Assembly (NCBI RefSeq): GCF_000331245.1
Contig: NZ_ANFZ01000006.1
Span: 496,001 to 560,000, forward strand
DNA length: 64,000 bases
Direction: 5' to 3'
Source: Blastomonas sp. AAP53
GTDB taxonomy: Bacteria > Pseudomonadota > Alphaproteobacteria > Sphingomonadales > Sphingomonadaceae
This document shows positions 9,512 through 18,787 of the stretch, one piece after another. Within the stretch, counting starts at the first letter, position 1. The number at the start of each line of letters is the position of its first letter. Under the pieces are notes generated by a model. The model made no database searches, was not told the origin of the DNA, and saw only the letters and a list, made by a program, of their open reading frames with translations. Both the position numbers and the translations under genes were made by a program.

Positions 9512-9955
9512 ATGAACGGCAAATGGCAGGCGCAGATGCAGCTTTGGTGCGGCGCGGTGATGATCTTCGGCCTCGTGCTGATGGGCGGGGCGTTTCCGGC
9601 GTCCAGCGCGGGGGTGAACATGCTGTTCGCGATCCTCGATGGACCGGGGCCGTTGACCTTCGATCCCGCCCTGCGCTTTGCGCTGGCGTTGATGGGCGCT
9701 GTGACCTTGGGTTGGGGCGCGACTTTGCTGGCGGTGGTGCGCGGCACGCGCGAGATGTCGGGCGCGCAGTCGCTGGCGTTGTGGCGCGGCATCACGGCTG
9801 CGCTGCTGATGTGGTACATTGTCGACAGCGCACTGTCGGTTGCGACCGGCTTCTGGCGCAACGCGCTGTCGAACACGGTGCTGATCGTCTGGTACCTGCT
9901 GCTGATCGCGCGCCACCCGGCAAGATCACATCAGGGGCTGGCGGCGCGGGCGTGA
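9512..9955 (+). CDS. four-helix membrane protein, function unknown
   Basis: A 147-residue hydrophobic protein with about four predicted membrane helices: residues 11-30, 55-78, 88-108 and 118-133. GGGAGAC is well placed before the ATG at 9512. I recognise no named family. It stands alone, divergent from the extensin-like gene and more than 160 bp from the next gene, so context gives no hint of role. Confidence 0.7.
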   Translation: MNGKWQAQMQLWCGAVMIFGLVLMGGAFPASSAGVNMLFAILDGPGPLTFDPALRFALALMGAVTLGWGATLLAVVRGTREMSGAQSLALWRGITAALLMWYIVDSALSVATGFWRNALSNTVLIVWYLLLIARHPARSHQGLAARA

Positions 9956-10124
9956 GACGTCCGCCATTTGCACAACAGGGGCAGGCCTTGGCGCTCATTG
10001 AGCCGGGATAAAATGTTGAGTGTTGGGCGGGAAGCTGCCGCTCACCTCTGGCCTTTGCTAAATCTCTTGGCTCGTTTGCCTCTGCGTCGCAGGAAACAAA
10101 ATCGCGGATGGACGTTGCACCATC

Positions 10125-10628
10125 ATGTTGTTTGACGGTTTCTACGACCTCGCACGAGTCGCGGGCATTTCACTGCTGGCCTATGTGTCTTTGATCATTG
10201 TGCTTCGGTTGGCCGGGAAACGTTCACTCGCAAAGCTCAATGCGTTCGACCTTGTGGTCACTGTTGCACTGGGTTCGACCTTCGCTACCGTCTTGCTCAG
10301 CTCCGATGTTGCCTTTTTGGAAGGGCTGCTTGCGTTTGCCGCGCTGGCGCTTTTGCAATGGGGGGTGTCCCGGCTTTCCGTCGCTTGGCCGGCGTTCCGT
10401 AATCTGGTGCGAAGTCAGCCTCGGCTTTTGCTTGAGGACGGGGAATTCTTGATGGAGGCCGCAAACGACGAACGGATAACGCAGGATGAACTCCTCGCGG
10501 CTGTCCGCTCAGCGGGAGTAGGCCGCCTGGAAGATGTCGCAGCGGTAGTTCTAGAAACCGACGGCAGCCTCAGTGTCATCAAACGCGCTGATCAACCGCT
10601 GACAGTACTTGGGAGCGTCCGGCGGTAG
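10125..10628 (+). CDS. YetF/DUF421 family membrane protein
   Basis: A 167-residue protein with three membrane helices in its first half (ISLLAYVSLIIVLRLAG, LVVTVALGSTFATVLL, GLLAFAALALLQWGV). A small soluble domain follows with RLLLEDGEFLMEAANDERIT and VVLETDGSLSVIKR, the pattern of YetF-type (DUF421) proteins. The conserved KRSLAKLNAFDLVVTVALGS block is present. The molecular role of the family is not settled. Some sequence around it is slightly less GC-rich than its neighbours, but not enough to argue for transfer. Confidence 0.85.
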   Translation: MLFDGFYDLARVAGISLLAYVSLIIVLRLAGKRSLAKLNAFDLVVTVALGSTFATVLLSSDVAFLEGLLAFAALALLQWGVSRLSVAWPAFRNLVRSQPRLLLEDGEFLMEAANDERITQDELLAAVRSAGVGRLEDVAAVVLETDGSLSVIKRADQPLTVLGSVRR

Positions 10629-10691
10629 CTGCGGCATGAGAGCCGACAGCCAAAGATGATGGGAGGCCGGAGAACCTAACAGACCAGCGTC

Positions 10692-12080
10692 CTAGAACTG
10701 CATCTCGTCATAGATCCGGCTAAGATCGCCGCCCCATTCGCCGTGGTATTTGGCGAGCAGGTCTTCGGCAGGCGTGCGGCCCCGCGCAACGGTGTCGCGC
10801 AGCGGTTCCAGGAAGCCGGTTTCGTTGTCGCCGCTCGAGTTGGTGCGCGCGCGTGCCGCCAGGCCGGATGTGGCGATGTCGAGCACTTCTGCGGCGATGT
10901 CGATCAGCTTGCCGCCGCCGGCGATCGGCGCATTGAGGCCCATTTTCGGCACGAAATCGCGCAGCGTCTGGCGTTCTTCGATCGTCCAGCCCTTGACCAC
11001 GTCCCATGCCGCATCGAGCGCGGTCTGGTCATAGAGCAGGCCGACCCACAGAGCGGGCAGCGCGCAGATCTTGCTCCACGGGCCGCCATCGGCGCCGCGC
11101 ATCTCGAGGAAGCTTTTCAGCCGCACTTCGGGAAAGGCGGTCGAAAGGTGGTCGTTCCAGTCGCTGATCGTCGGACGCTCGCCGGGCAGGGCAGGCAGCT
11201 TGCCGTTCAGGAAATCGCGAAAGCTCTGGCCCGCCGCGTCGATATAGAGGCCGTCGCGGAAGACGAAGTACATCGGCACGTCGAGCATATATTCGACATA
11301 GCGCTCGTAGCCGAAGCCATCCTCGAACACGAACGGCAGCATGCCGGTGCGCGCGGGATCGGTGTCCGACCAGATGTGGCTGCGGTACGAGAGCATGCCG
11401 TTGGGCTTGCCCTCGGTGAACGGCGAGTTGGCGAACAAGGCGGTCGCCAGCGGCTGGAGCGCCAAGCCGACGCGGAACTTCTTGGCCATGTCGGCCTCGC
11501 TCGCATAATCGAGGTTCACCTGGATGGTGCAGGTGCGCAGCATCATGTCGAGGCCCATGGTGCCGACGCGCGGCATGTGGTTCAGCATGATGCCATAGCG
11601 GCCCTTGGGCATGATCGGCAGTTCGGCGCGGGTCTTGTCGGGCCACATGCCCAGCCCCAGAAAGCCGGTGTTGGTCTTGTCGCCCACGGCCTTGACCTGC
11701 GCGAGATGGCGGCCGGTTTCGGCGCAGGTCTGGTGCAGGTTCTCGAGCGGCGCACCCGACAGTTCGAGCTGGCCGGCTGGCTCGAGGCTGACGGTACCGT
11801 CGGGACCACGCATCGCGATGACGTTGCTGCCGCCCGCAGGCGTCAGCTCCTCGACCGGCTCCCAGCCGAATTCGCGCAGCGACATCAGTAGATCGTAGAT
11901 GCCACCGGGTTCCTGATAGCTGGGCGCATGGTGATCGGCGCGGCTGAACACGAACTTTTCGTGCTCGGTGCCGATCCGCCAGTCCGCCTTGGGCTTTTCG
12001 CCTTCGCGCATCGGCGCGGCCAGTTCGGCGATGGACGTGATGACAGGTTCGTCCTGGCCGGTGGAAGTACGTGTGCTCAT
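10692..12080 (-). CDS. gshA: glutamate-cysteine ligase, plant/alphaproteobacterial type
   Basis: Joins glutamate and cysteine with ATP, the first step of glutathione synthesis. The 462-residue length and blocks such as WRIGTEHEKFVF, LEPAGQLELSGAPL, NLHQTCAETGRHL and SFLEMRGADGGPW match the plant-like GshA of alphaproteobacteria. It follows rsmE on the same strand with a 100-bp gap, a pairing often seen in this group. A glutathione S-transferase and a DsbA-fold isomerase near 49-50 kb would be users of its product. Confidence 0.95.
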   Translation of the reverse strand: MSTRTSTGQDEPVITSIAELAAPMREGEKPKADWRIGTEHEKFVFSRADHHAPSYQEPGGIYDLLMSLREFGWEPVEELTPAGGSNVIAMRGPDGTVSLEPAGQLELSGAPLENLHQTCAETGRHLAQVKAVGDKTNTGFLGLGMWPDKTRAELPIMPKGRYGIMLNHMPRVGTMGLDMMLRTCTIQVNLDYASEADMAKKFRVGLALQPLATALFANSPFTEGKPNGMLSYRSHIWSDTDPARTGMLPFVFEDGFGYERYVEYMLDVPMYFVFRDGLYIDAAGQSFRDFLNGKLPALPGERPTISDWNDHLSTAFPEVRLKSFLEMRGADGGPWSKICALPALWVGLLYDQTALDAAWDVVKGWTIEERQTLRDFVPKMGLNAPIAGGGKLIDIAAEVLDIATSGLAARARTNSSGDNETGFLEPLRDTVARGRTPAEDLLAKYHGEWGGDLSRIYDEMQF

Positions 12081-12180
12081 GATGCGCCCTGAACCCTGAT
12101 ATGTCTGTTGTCGCTGCCTTTAGTTGCGGCATGCAACCCAAGCCAGCGCTAAATGAGTAATGGGGAGGATAGCCGTGCTT

Positions 12181-12942
12181 TCAAGCGGCCCAGTCTCCCT
12201 GCGCGGCCATCCACACAGCCGTTGCGGCAATCGCGGCGGTCTCGGCGCGCAGGATGCGCGGGCCGAGCGAGACAGGCACGGCGGCGGGATGGGCGCGGAT
12301 GGCGGCGTTCTCGGCATCGGTGAAACCGCCCTCGGGGCCGATCAGCACCGCGGCCGGGCCGCCATGCGTTGCCAGCGCCTGCGCGAGCGATAGGCCTCCG
12401 CTGTCGTGCAGCCGTTCATCGGCAAAGAACAGGTGGCGGCCGGGCTCCCACCCCTTGAGGAGCGAGTCCAGCTTCGTCAGCGGCGCGATTTCGGGAAGCG
12501 CGGTGCGTTCGCATTGCTCGGCTGCCTCGATCATCGTGCCGCGCAGCCGATCGTCCTTGACCTTGTCGACCACCGCGCGATCGGTCAGCACCGGGACGAA
12601 ACGCGCCACGCCCAGTTCGCAGGCCTTTTCGGCGAGGAAATCGAACCGCGCCTTCTTGATCGGGGCGGCGCACAGCCAGAAATCGGGCACGGCCTCGCGC
12701 GGGCGCAGCAGGCTTTCGACGGTCAGTGTGAGGTCGCGCTTGCCGCGCGCGGTGACCCTGGCGAGATATTCGCCGCTGACATCGTCGAACAGCTTCACTG
12801 CGGCCCCCTCGGCCAACCGCATGACGTTGACCAGATAATGCGCCTGATTGCCTTCGATGCGCAGCGACGCCCCCTCAGCCAGCGGCGTTTCGACGAACAG
12901 GCGCGGGGCGGAGCGCGGGGGCCAGGCAGGGGTAGCGGTCAT
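12181..12942 (-). CDS. rsmE: 16S rRNA (uracil-1498-N3)-methyltransferase
   Basis: Methylates U1498 of 16S rRNA using S-adenosylmethionine. It has 253 residues. The N-terminal PUA-like part is followed by a SPOUT knot domain with LIGPEGGFTDAENAAI and SLGPRILRAETAAIA, the cofactor-binding loops of the RsmE family. It is followed downstream by gshA on the same strand. The start at 12942 gives the usual length. Confidence 0.95.
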   Translation of the reverse strand: MTATPAWPPRSAPRLFVETPLAEGASLRIEGNQAHYLVNVMRLAEGAAVKLFDDVSGEYLARVTARGKRDLTLTVESLLRPREAVPDFWLCAAPIKKARFDFLAEKACELGVARFVPVLTDRAVVDKVKDDRLRGTMIEAAEQCERTALPEIAPLTKLDSLLKGWEPGRHLFFADERLHDSGGLSLAQALATHGGPAAVLIGPEGGFTDAENAAIRAHPAAVPVSLGPRILRAETAAIAATAVWMAAQGDWAA

Positions 12943-12975
12943 TCTGCGGGGATTAGCTCGCCGCGCCCCCGGCGT

Positions 12976-15900
12976 CTAGCGCGCGCCGTCGCCGATCAGC
13001 GTGAACGGTGCCCAGGCATTGGGGTGGGCAAGGGTATCCCTATCGCTGTCCTGGGCTACATCGTTGCGGATTTCGCGCATCGCCTGCGCAAAGGCTTCGG
13101 CGCGCGAGAGCGCAGGATTGTCGCGGGCGATCTCGATGGTGCGCACGGTCATTTTTGCCGCGACATCATCGCGCACCGGCCAGTGCGAGGCGAGCAGGTT
13201 GCGCGCGCCTGCATAGAAGAACGCGCGGGCCAACCCGGACAATCCCGGCGCGCCCTGCGATCCATCGCCTGCTGCGGTGTTGCAGGCCGAGAGGATCACC
13301 CAGTCCGCATCCAGCTTCAGCGCCGCCACCTCGGACGCGGTGAGCAGGCCATCGTCTGTCTCGCTGGCCTTGGCAGGCGGGGTGAATACCAGGCCGGGCT
13401 CTGCCGCGCCCTCGATCTCGCCCGCCATCAGCCCATGCGTCGCCAACGCGATGATCCGCGCGTCAGAGAGCTTCGCCTTGCGGACGTTCGTTTCGGTCGC
13501 CTGCGCGCCGGTCATCACGCTCGCCGGGCTCGCCCCCAGGGCGGTGCGCATCGCGGCGAGCTCGACCGCCGTTCCGGGCAGCCGCGCCATCTGCTTCAGC
13601 GCACCGACATTGACCACGCCGCCGCCCGAGCGGGTGGTGCCCGCCGCGAACACGTCCGCCGCTGCCAGCCCCTGCGGACGCGCGCGCCGCGGATCGCGAC
13701 CCTTGCCCTTGACGAACGCACCGCGTCCGCCGCCGCCACGGACCGCAATCTCGCCCTCCAGCACCGGGTCGCCAAATCCCATGAACGGTTGGCGGCTCTG
13801 GCTGCCAGCCGCGCCAGGTGCGCTCGCCAGCTTGTCGCGCAGGAACTTGAGCGACTGGAGCGAGGGAATCTGGATCAACGCGTGCGCGTCTGCGAACCAG
13901 GGGGTGCTGCGCAAGGCCGCAGGGTCGCCATCTGCGCCTTCGGGCTTCTCGGTCACCAGCATGCCGAAGGGCAGCGAGGAGAGCGATCCTGCCGCCGCGA
14001 TGAACACATGGCGTTTGCCCTTGATCACATCGGCCACCGGCGCGATCAGCTGGTCGTACAGCACGAACGCGCTGCGCCGGTCGAACGGATACGCACCTTC
14101 GCCCTCGTTCGACCATTCGGCGTCCTCGACGGCATCCACCGTGACATTCGCGCCGACATCCCACAGCAGGCGGCGGACGAGCAGGTCCACCTCGCGTTTT
14201 TTCAGTGGCGAGCGGTTCCAGTTCACGCCGCTGTCCGAGATCGCGATGACATGCGTGCCGAAGGTCGCCGGCAGAACGAGCAGCAAGGCCTCGTCCGGAC
14301 CCATCAGGTCGATCACCTGCTTGCCATCGAGCGGGCGCGGCTGGACCAGGTCGTAATATTGCGGAAAGCCGGCCTTGAGCTTGCTGTCGATCGCGGCAAC
14401 CTGGCTTTCGATCGCGGTGCGTTGCTTGTCGATCGCCGCCAGCTTTGGCATGCTGTCGGCAGCGCCCGATGCGAGCAGCAGATTGCGGTCGCTTCCCAGG
14501 CTTGCCCAAAGATCTGCCAGTTCGCGGCGCTGGCGGACGCTGTCGCCCAGTCCGCCTGCCGCATTGGCCGCCGCGCGCGCAGCGGATTCGGCCACGGCTT
14601 GGCCTGCCGGGCCATCCATGGCCTCCTGCGCCGCGACGATCGCATGAACGAACATCTCGGCGCGCCGCGCAGGGAATTTTTCGCCCAGCTGCCACGCGGC
14701 GTCCATCAGGGTGGTGAAATAGAACGCCTCGCTTTCGGTCGGGGCCTGACCATCGCTGGCCAGCCCGCGTGTCTTGCCGACGATGCTGCGCTGCTCTCGC
14801 AGCGAGGCGACGGTCTTTTGTGCCATTGCGAACGCGTCCACCTCGCTGCCTGCCTGTCCCAGCAAGGCGATGTTCGAATTGCTCATCGCGGACAGCGTAT
14901 AGGGATGGTTGCGGCCCAGCTGTTTCTGGAACGCCGGCACGATCTCGTCATACAGCGGCTTGGCTTCGGCATAGCGGCCCTGGAAGAACAGGCACAGCGC
15001 CAGATCGTTGAGGCTGTAGAGCCGCTGTGGGTGATCCTTGCCCAGCAGCTTCGTGCGGGCTGCCAATGTCCGGCGAATCAGCGGTTCGGCTTCGGCAAAG
15101 CGCTGCTGGTAGAGCAGGGACGCACCCAGATTGCCCTCGTAGATCAGCGTCTGCTGGTCGTCGGGCCCGCGCACCATACGCCCCAGTTCCAGCGCCTCGC
15201 GATAGAGCGGTTCGGCCTTGGCGAACATCTCTTGCGCCTCATAGGTCCGGCCCAGGTCGTTCAGCATGCCGATGCGGATGCGCGAACGTTCACCAAAGCG
15301 TTCGGTCGAAACATCGATCACGCGGCGCTGCAGCTTTTCTGCCTCGTCAAAGCGCTGCTGATCCTTCAGCACGATCGCCAGCCGTCCCATGGCATTCAGC
15401 GCATCGGAGTCGGCTTCGCCCTGGGTGCGCAGGAAATCGGCCACGGCTTCGGATAGCCAGGGTTCGGCAGCGGCGTTCAGTCCCTGATCGGCGAACAGGC
15501 TGCCGAGGGTGACCTTGGCATAGATCGTGTCGGCATCGTCGGGCCCGTCCAGTTCACGGCGCAGCGCCAGAACTTCGCGCAGCAGCGTTTCAGCCTCGGC
15601 AAAACGGCCCTGGGTCTTGAGGTTGGCGGCAAGGCCGTTGATCGGCGCAAGGATATACGGAGTCTTGCGTCCGAACAGCTTCTCCCAGCCCGCCACCGCC
15701 TGGCGGAACAGCGGCTCGGCCTCGCGCGTGCGGCCCATCGCGTCAAGGTTGACGGCCAGGTTGGTGGTCATCGAGACGCTGTTGCCATTGTCCGGGCCGA
15801 ACAGTCGGATCATCCCGTCGCGCGCTTCGCGGATGAGTGGGTCGGCATCGGCAAAACGTCCCTGCTGGCGCAGCAGATCTGCCGCCAGATTGATGGCAGC

Positions 15901-16206
15901 GAAGGTTTCCGGAGCGTCTGGTCCTGACAGCAGGCGGCGCTCCGATACCAAGGTCTGCGTGAGCTTCTGAGCGGCGGCAAGATCGCCCGACCGGCGCAGC
16001 GCCATGATCTCGTCCATCATCTGCGATAGTCGGATGTCGTCGCTATTCGCGCCTGAACGGGGAGAGGACGAAGGCGGTTCCGAAACTTGCGCGCGCGCTG
16101 GGGTCGATGGCGCGGTGGTCGCCAGCATCAGCGCGGTGATCAGCACAAACGCGGATGGGCGGTGAGGAAGCTTGAATTGAGGTGCAATGACCAGACCGGA
16201 TCGCAT
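12976..16206 (-). CDS. exported TPR-CHAT domain protein
   Basis: A large protein of 1076 residues from the ATG at 16206, preferred because GGGGG lies just upstream; a GTG at 16239 would add 11 residues. A signal peptide ends near PARA. About ten tetratricopeptide-like repeats follow, each with a pattern like RFAEAEPLIRRTL, over roughly residues 60-420. The C-terminal third is a CHAT (caspase HetF-associated with TPRs) peptidase-like domain. The expected dyad is present: His924 in ALATHGLMAG and Cys975 in LSACNTAAGDG, with SHWPVRDD after it. Substrate and partner are unknown. Its location outside the cytoplasm is inferred from the signal peptide. It follows rsmE-gshA on the same strand with a 33-bp gap. 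Confidence 0.87.
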   Translation of the reverse strand: MRSGLVIAPQFKLPHRPSAFVLITALMLATTAPSTPARAQVSEPPSSSPRSGANSDDIRLSQMMDEIMALRRSGDLAAAQKLTQTLVSERRLLSGPDAPETFAAINLAADLLRQQGRFADADPLIREARDGMIRLFGPDNGNSVSMTTNLAVNLDAMGRTREAEPLFRQAVAGWEKLFGRKTPYILAPINGLAANLKTQGRFAEAETLLREVLALRRELDGPDDADTIYAKVTLGSLFADQGLNAAAEPWLSEAVADFLRTQGEADSDALNAMGRLAIVLKDQQRFDEAEKLQRRVIDVSTERFGERSRIRIGMLNDLGRTYEAQEMFAKAEPLYREALELGRMVRGPDDQQTLIYEGNLGASLLYQQRFAEAEPLIRRTLAARTKLLGKDHPQRLYSLNDLALCLFFQGRYAEAKPLYDEIVPAFQKQLGRNHPYTLSAMSNSNIALLGQAGSEVDAFAMAQKTVASLREQRSIVGKTRGLASDGQAPTESEAFYFTTLMDAAWQLGEKFPARRAEMFVHAIVAAQEAMDGPAGQAVAESAARAAANAAGGLGDSVRQRRELADLWASLGSDRNLLLASGAADSMPKLAAIDKQRTAIESQVAAIDSKLKAGFPQYYDLVQPRPLDGKQVIDLMGPDEALLLVLPATFGTHVIAISDSGVNWNRSPLKKREVDLLVRRLLWDVGANVTVDAVEDAEWSNEGEGAYPFDRRSAFVLYDQLIAPVADVIKGKRHVFIAAAGSLSSLPFGMLVTEKPEGADGDPAALRSTPWFADAHALIQIPSLQSLKFLRDKLASAPGAAGSQSRQPFMGFGDPVLEGEIAVRGGGGRGAFVKGKGRDPRRARPQGLAAADVFAAGTTRSGGGVVNVGALKQMARLPGTAVELAAMRTALGASPASVMTGAQATETNVRKAKLSDARIIALATHGLMAGEIEGAAEPGLVFTPPAKASETDDGLLTASEVAALKLDADWVILSACNTAAGDGSQGAPGLSGLARAFFYAGARNLLASHWPVRDDVAAKMTVRTIEIARDNPALSRAEAFAQAMREIRNDVAQDSDRDTLAHPNAWAPFTLIGDGAR

Positions 16207-16358
16207 CGATAGCCCCCATGCTATTGGCCCATTGCTCACAGCATGGCCGAAGTTTGGCGCGACCCGAACAGCGACCTTGTGCGCAGTTGCAGATCACGAT
16301 GCAAGCGCCTTGCATGCGTGACACATCGAGGTGGCTGCGGGGGAGGGGGCAAAACATA

Positions 16359-16402
16359 AGCCCGGGCGCGATGAGAAGGGGGGAGGATCGCGCGCCCGGG
16401 CC
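16359..16402. promoter_or_regulatory. GC-rich imperfect palindrome upstream of TPR-CHAT gene
   Basis: GCCCGGGCGCGAT and its partner ATCGCG(CG)CCCGGGC flank a purine-rich loop of about 15 bases. The stem is perfect apart from a two-base bulge. It lies about 150 bp before the CHAT start, so it could be a leader structure or an operator. No T-run follows on either strand. Confidence 0.4.
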
Positions 16403-16576
16403 CATGTTGATTAGGACGACATTGGAGGGGGGCTTGGTCTGTCGTCCTGAAATGAAAACTTTCACACGTGATTTTGGTTCCGCAAAAAATGCTGCACCGA
16501 TTTATTTTTTGAAATGACCGCTGTGCAGTCTTCGAACCCGTCCAGACCTTGCATCTGGCAGCGCCGCGACAGGCAC

Positions 16577-16604
16577 AAAAAAACGGGGCCCGAAGACCCC
16601 GTTT
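16577..16604 (-). terminator. rho-independent terminator of small membrane protein gene
   Basis: Read on the minus strand, AAACGGGG and CCCCGTTT form a perfect 8-bp stem with an 8-base loop, followed at once by a run of T. It lies about 45 bp past the stop of the gene at 16650-16871. Confidence 0.85.
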
Positions 16605-16649
16605 CCTTGATTCAGTTGGACCGAAACGGTCCGACCTGCCTGATCGAAA

Positions 16650-16871
16650 TCAGGGGCTGGTCGGGGTGTCGCTGTCCTGGTCAGCAGCGATCACGATGCC
16701 GCCGATGATTGCTGCAGCAGCGACCACACCGATGATGATTCCGGTGCCGCCAGCAGCTTCGCTGTCTTCTTCAGTGGTCGCCGAAACGCGCTGGTTAACA
16801 GCCTGGGCCATTACCGGCGTCGCTACGACGGTGAGTGCGGCCAGAGCGGCCACTGCAAAACGATTCTTCAT
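16650..16871 (-). CDS. small secreted or membrane protein, function unknown
   Basis: A 73-residue protein with a clear signal peptide (MKNRFAVAALAALTVVATPV then MAQA). After an acidic spacer (TEEDSEAAGG) comes a Gly/Ile/Val/Ala membrane segment, GIIIGVVAAAAIIGGIVIA, and an acidic tail. GGAGG is well placed before the ATG at 16871 and a strong terminator follows, so it is probably a monocistronic and well-expressed gene. I do not recognise a named family. Confidence 0.75.
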   Translation of the reverse strand: MKNRFAVAALAALTVVATPVMAQAVNQRVSATTEEDSEAAGGTGIIIGVVAAAAIIGGIVIAADQDSDTPTSP

Positions 16872-17113
16872 ATTAACCTCCGTCACGTCTTTAGTTCGAA
16901 GCCTTAAATCATTGAAATTCAAGACGTTGCAACCCATTGCGAAAAGAGTGTTTTACGAGCTCTTCCCGACGCTCAATGCCCAACTAGGCGGAAAGTTCCC
17001 TAGGTGCAAGCCAGATTTACGGGTCAAACCTTCGCAAAAAGGCTTTTGTCGCAAGCTGTTGCATGCGAGCAACGAATGGTTTCCACCTGGTTACTTTGCG
17101 GCACGGAACGCCC

Positions 17114-18787
17114 TCAGCGATCCCCGTTTTGCTGGTACCGGCGGATGCCCCCGACCCAGGTTTCAACCACCTTGGCATTGCGCAATTCACCAGGCGTGCT
17201 GAGCAGGGGATCGACATCCAGCAGGATGAAATCGGCGCGCATTCCAGGGGACAGTGTCCCGAAACGCTCTTCGGCGAAACCGGCATAGGCAGCGCCGCGG
17301 GTAAACGCATCGATCGCTTCGACCCGGCCCAGCCGCTCCTGCGGCTGCCAACCGCCAAAAGGCTGGCCATCGGCGCCTTCGCGCGTGATCGCGGCAGCCA
17401 GTCCGGCAAAAGGATCGGGCGATTCGACCGGCGTGTCGGATCCGAAGGCCAGCGGCACGCCGGCTTGGCTCAGTGTCTTCCAGGCATAGGCTCCGCCGAG
17501 CCGCGCGGGACCCAACCGGGCTTCGGCCATCAGCCGGTCGGAGATCTGGTGCACAGGCTGCATCGATGCGATGATACCGCTCTTGGCAAAGCGGGGAATG
17601 TCGATCGGATCGATGATCTGCGCATGCTCTATCCGCCAACGGCGGTCGCCCTTGTAGTCCTTGGCCAGTTCCTCGATCGCCGACAGTGCCTGCACGTTGG
17701 CACCATCGCCGATGGCATGCGCGGCAACCTGGAAGTCATCCATGGCCGCGCGGCTCATCATGTTGAGCAACTGGGTGTCGTTGACAAAGCCCAGGCCACG
17801 CTCGCCCGGCTTGTCGGCATAATCGGCCTTGAGCAACGCACCGCGCGATCCCAGCGCGCCATCGAGGTACAATTTCACCCCGTTCAGCCGCAACCGATCC
17901 TCATACAGCCATGGCGTCGGGCGCGGTCCTGCAATCGCGACCATGGCATCGATGCCGCCGGCATAGGCCATGATGCGGACATACAGCCGCTGTTCGTCGC
18001 CCGCGCGGCGATAGGCCTGCCAGTCATCGATCGATGTGCCCATGTCGGCAATGCCGGTGATGCCCAGCGCCAGCAGATGCTTCTGCGCCGCGATCAGCGC
18101 CGCGTCGCGGTCTACTGCGCGGGGCGGGGGAACGGACTTGCCGACCAGCGCTTCGGCGGCATCGACGAACACGCCCGCAGGCTTGCCGCCGATCCGCTCG
18201 ATGCGGCCGCCCGGCGGATCCTTGGCGTCGGGTTTCACGCCTGCAACCTGCATCGCGGCGCTGTTGGCCCAGCCAGCATGCCCATCGACCCGTTCCAGCC
18301 AAACGGGACGGTCCGGCACGACGGCATCGAGATCAGCTGCGGTCGGGAAGCGGCCGAGGCCCCATTTCTCCTGGTTCCAGCCGCGTCCGATGATCCAGGG
18401 GCGCGACGGGTTCTCGTCGGCATACGCCTTGATCAGGCCCAGCGCCTCTTCGAGCGAGCGGGTGCCCGACAGGTCGAGCGTCAGCAGCGAAAAGCCCAGC
18501 CCCATCACGTGCCCATGCGCGTCGATGATGCCCGGCATCAGGGTGCGGCCTTCGCCGTCGAGCTTGTAGTCGAGCTTTTCGGGGCGCTTGTCGCGGCGCT
18601 CAAGCAGTTCTTTCACCTTGCCATCGTTGTCGATGACCAGCCCGGTGAAGTTGACGACCTTGCCCTTGGCGTCGAGCGTCACGCCGTTGACATTGTCGAT
18701 CAGGCCATCGGCCAGCGCCGGGACAGAAGCGCTGGCGAGCAGGGCGGCGGTGAGCGCGATGGCGCGCGAAAACTGTGCGGCGATCAC
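17114..18787 (-). CDS. exported amidohydrolase (YtcJ-like)
   Basis: A 557-residue metal-dependent hydrolase of the amidohydrolase superfamily. A signal peptide ends near residue 26 (ASASVPALA), so it works in the periplasm. Metal-site motifs include GIIDAHGHVMG near residue 90, the HAIGDGANVQ block, RIEHAQIID and GSDTPVESPDP. The C-terminal end IRRYQQNGDR follows a family-typical LLDVDPLLSTP stretch. It overlaps the upstream dehydrogenase gene by four bases. Substrate unknown; members of this family act on N-substituted amino acids or amides. Confidence 0.88.
   Translation of the reverse strand: MIAAQFSRAIALTAALLASASVPALADGLIDNVNGVTLDAKGKVVNFTGLVIDNDGKVKELLERRDKRPEKLDYKLDGEGRTLMPGIIDAHGHVMGLGFSLLTLDLSGTRSLEEALGLIKAYADENPSRPWIIGRGWNQEKWGLGRFPTAADLDAVVPDRPVWLERVDGHAGWANSAAMQVAGVKPDAKDPPGGRIERIGGKPAGVFVDAAEALVGKSVPPPRAVDRDAALIAAQKHLLALGITGIADMGTSIDDWQAYRRAGDEQRLYVRIMAYAGGIDAMVAIAGPRPTPWLYEDRLRLNGVKLYLDGALGSRGALLKADYADKPGERGLGFVNDTQLLNMMSRAAMDDFQVAAHAIGDGANVQALSAIEELAKDYKGDRRWRIEHAQIIDPIDIPRFAKSGIIASMQPVHQISDRLMAEARLGPARLGGAYAWKTLSQAGVPLAFGSDTPVESPDPFAGLAAAITREGADGQPFGGWQPQERLGRVEAIDAFTRGAAYAGFAEERFGTLSPGMRADFILLDVDPLLSTPGELRNAKVVETWVGGIRRYQQNGDR

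Larger units (their letters stand above)
16240..16649. other. intergenic region with hairpin and terminator
   Basis: No convincing gene is seen in this stretch of about 400 bases. It holds the leader of the TPR-CHAT gene, a GC-rich imperfect palindrome at 16359-16402, an AT-rich segment at 16440-16530 that could hold the promoter, and the terminator of the small protein at 16577-16604. Confidence 0.6.

Noticed and set aside
12406-15456. A 1016-codon open frame on the plus strand, antisense to rsmE and the TPR-CHAT gene
   Set aside because: It has no recognisable domain, is rich in Arg/Gly/Ala/His and mirrors the GC-rich third positions of the real genes on the other strand.
16218-16517. 99-codon plus-strand open frame upstream of the TPR-CHAT gene
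   Set aside because: It spans the GC-rich palindrome, lacks a good ribosome binding site and shows no family features.
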